This document shows positions 12,339 through 12,357 of a DNA stretch of 12,357 bases, piece after piece. Each line of letters starts with the position of its first letter. Positions within the stretch are counted from its first letter, which is position 1. The notes under the pieces are model-generated. The model was not told the origin of the DNA. It saw nothing but the letters and a program-made list of their open reading frames with translations, and did not search any database. This DNA is from Chloroflexota bacterium (GTDB lineage: Bacteria; Chloroflexota; Anaerolineae; UBA4142). Position numbers and translations under genes: made by a program. The stretch covers positions 1 through 12,357 of the forward strand of contig JACQGS010000086.1 of assembly GCA_016199405.1 (NCBI GenBank), written 5' to 3'.

Positions 12339-12357
12339 ATGAGGGAAGAATGGAAAA
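12339..12357 (+). CDS. Possible start of the next gene (cut by the window end)
   Basis: ATG at 12339 opens M-R-E-E-W-K. An alternative ATG at 12350 has GAGGGA (12341-12346) just before it, although the spacing is short. Only six codons or fewer are visible, so the product cannot be guessed. It matters because it would be the gene controlled by the leader and terminator immediately upstream. Confidence 0.3.

Overview
The window looks like a piece of a bacterial chromosome carrying housekeeping energy genes interrupted by accessory DNA. The core genes (etfB, etfA, hppA, the response regulator, two serine proteases, the MFS transporter) share a strong codon bias rich in gcg/cgc. The gene set, which includes a ferredoxin-ETF cluster, a membrane pyrophosphatase, a Uma2 nuclease and several small toxin-antitoxin modules, together with the dispersed palindromic intergenic repeats, is most reminiscent of Chloroflexota (Anaerolineae-like). 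That placement is inference and is not proved by any marker gene here.

Layout. (1) 1-808 is accessory: the end of an insertion sequence (IS5-type transposase, minus strand) cuts off the start of a BrnT-type toxin gene, whose antitoxin gene stays intact, followed by a small unknown ORF. (2) 812-3026 is a redox cluster in the order fixX-like ferredoxin, ETF beta, ETF alpha. The usual partner FixC is not in the window. (3) 3032-3929 is a stand-alone Uma2-family nuclease with its own good promoter and a C-terminal coiled coil built from a 21-bp tandem repeat. (4) 3963-6387 is a monocistronic unit for a membrane-bound pyrophosphatase (predicted K+-independent, H+-pumping) with a promoter, a structured leader and a clear terminator. 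(5) 6521-7348 is a two-gene minus-strand unit of unknown function; the larger protein has a region resembling a bacterial PH domain. (6) 7385-8859 holds a NarL-type response regulator whose first ~50 codons also occur, about 94% identical, 848 bp upstream as a dead fragment. Between the two copies sits a complete RelE/ParE-type toxin-antitoxin cassette with its own promoter and terminator. (7) 9092-10771 holds two trypsin-like (HtrA-type catalytic domain) proteases without signal peptides, one with and one without a PDZ domain, separated by a dispersed nested-palindrome repeat. (8) 10840-12169 is a TetA/DHA1-like MFS exporter. (9) 12196-12357 has an extended -10 promoter, a short structured leader and a strong intrinsic terminator just before a likely next gene, which looks like an attenuator.

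The redox and pyrophosphatase genes fit energy conservation in an anaerobic or facultative cell: ETF plus ferredoxin moves electrons, and the pyrophosphatase recovers PPi energy as an ion gradient. The most unusual features are the toxin-antitoxin cassette bracketed by a duplicated response-regulator 5' end, the substitution of three of five key receiver residues in the surviving regulator, and the leader RNA at the right edge. No CRISPR array, tRNA, rRNA or phage gene is visible.
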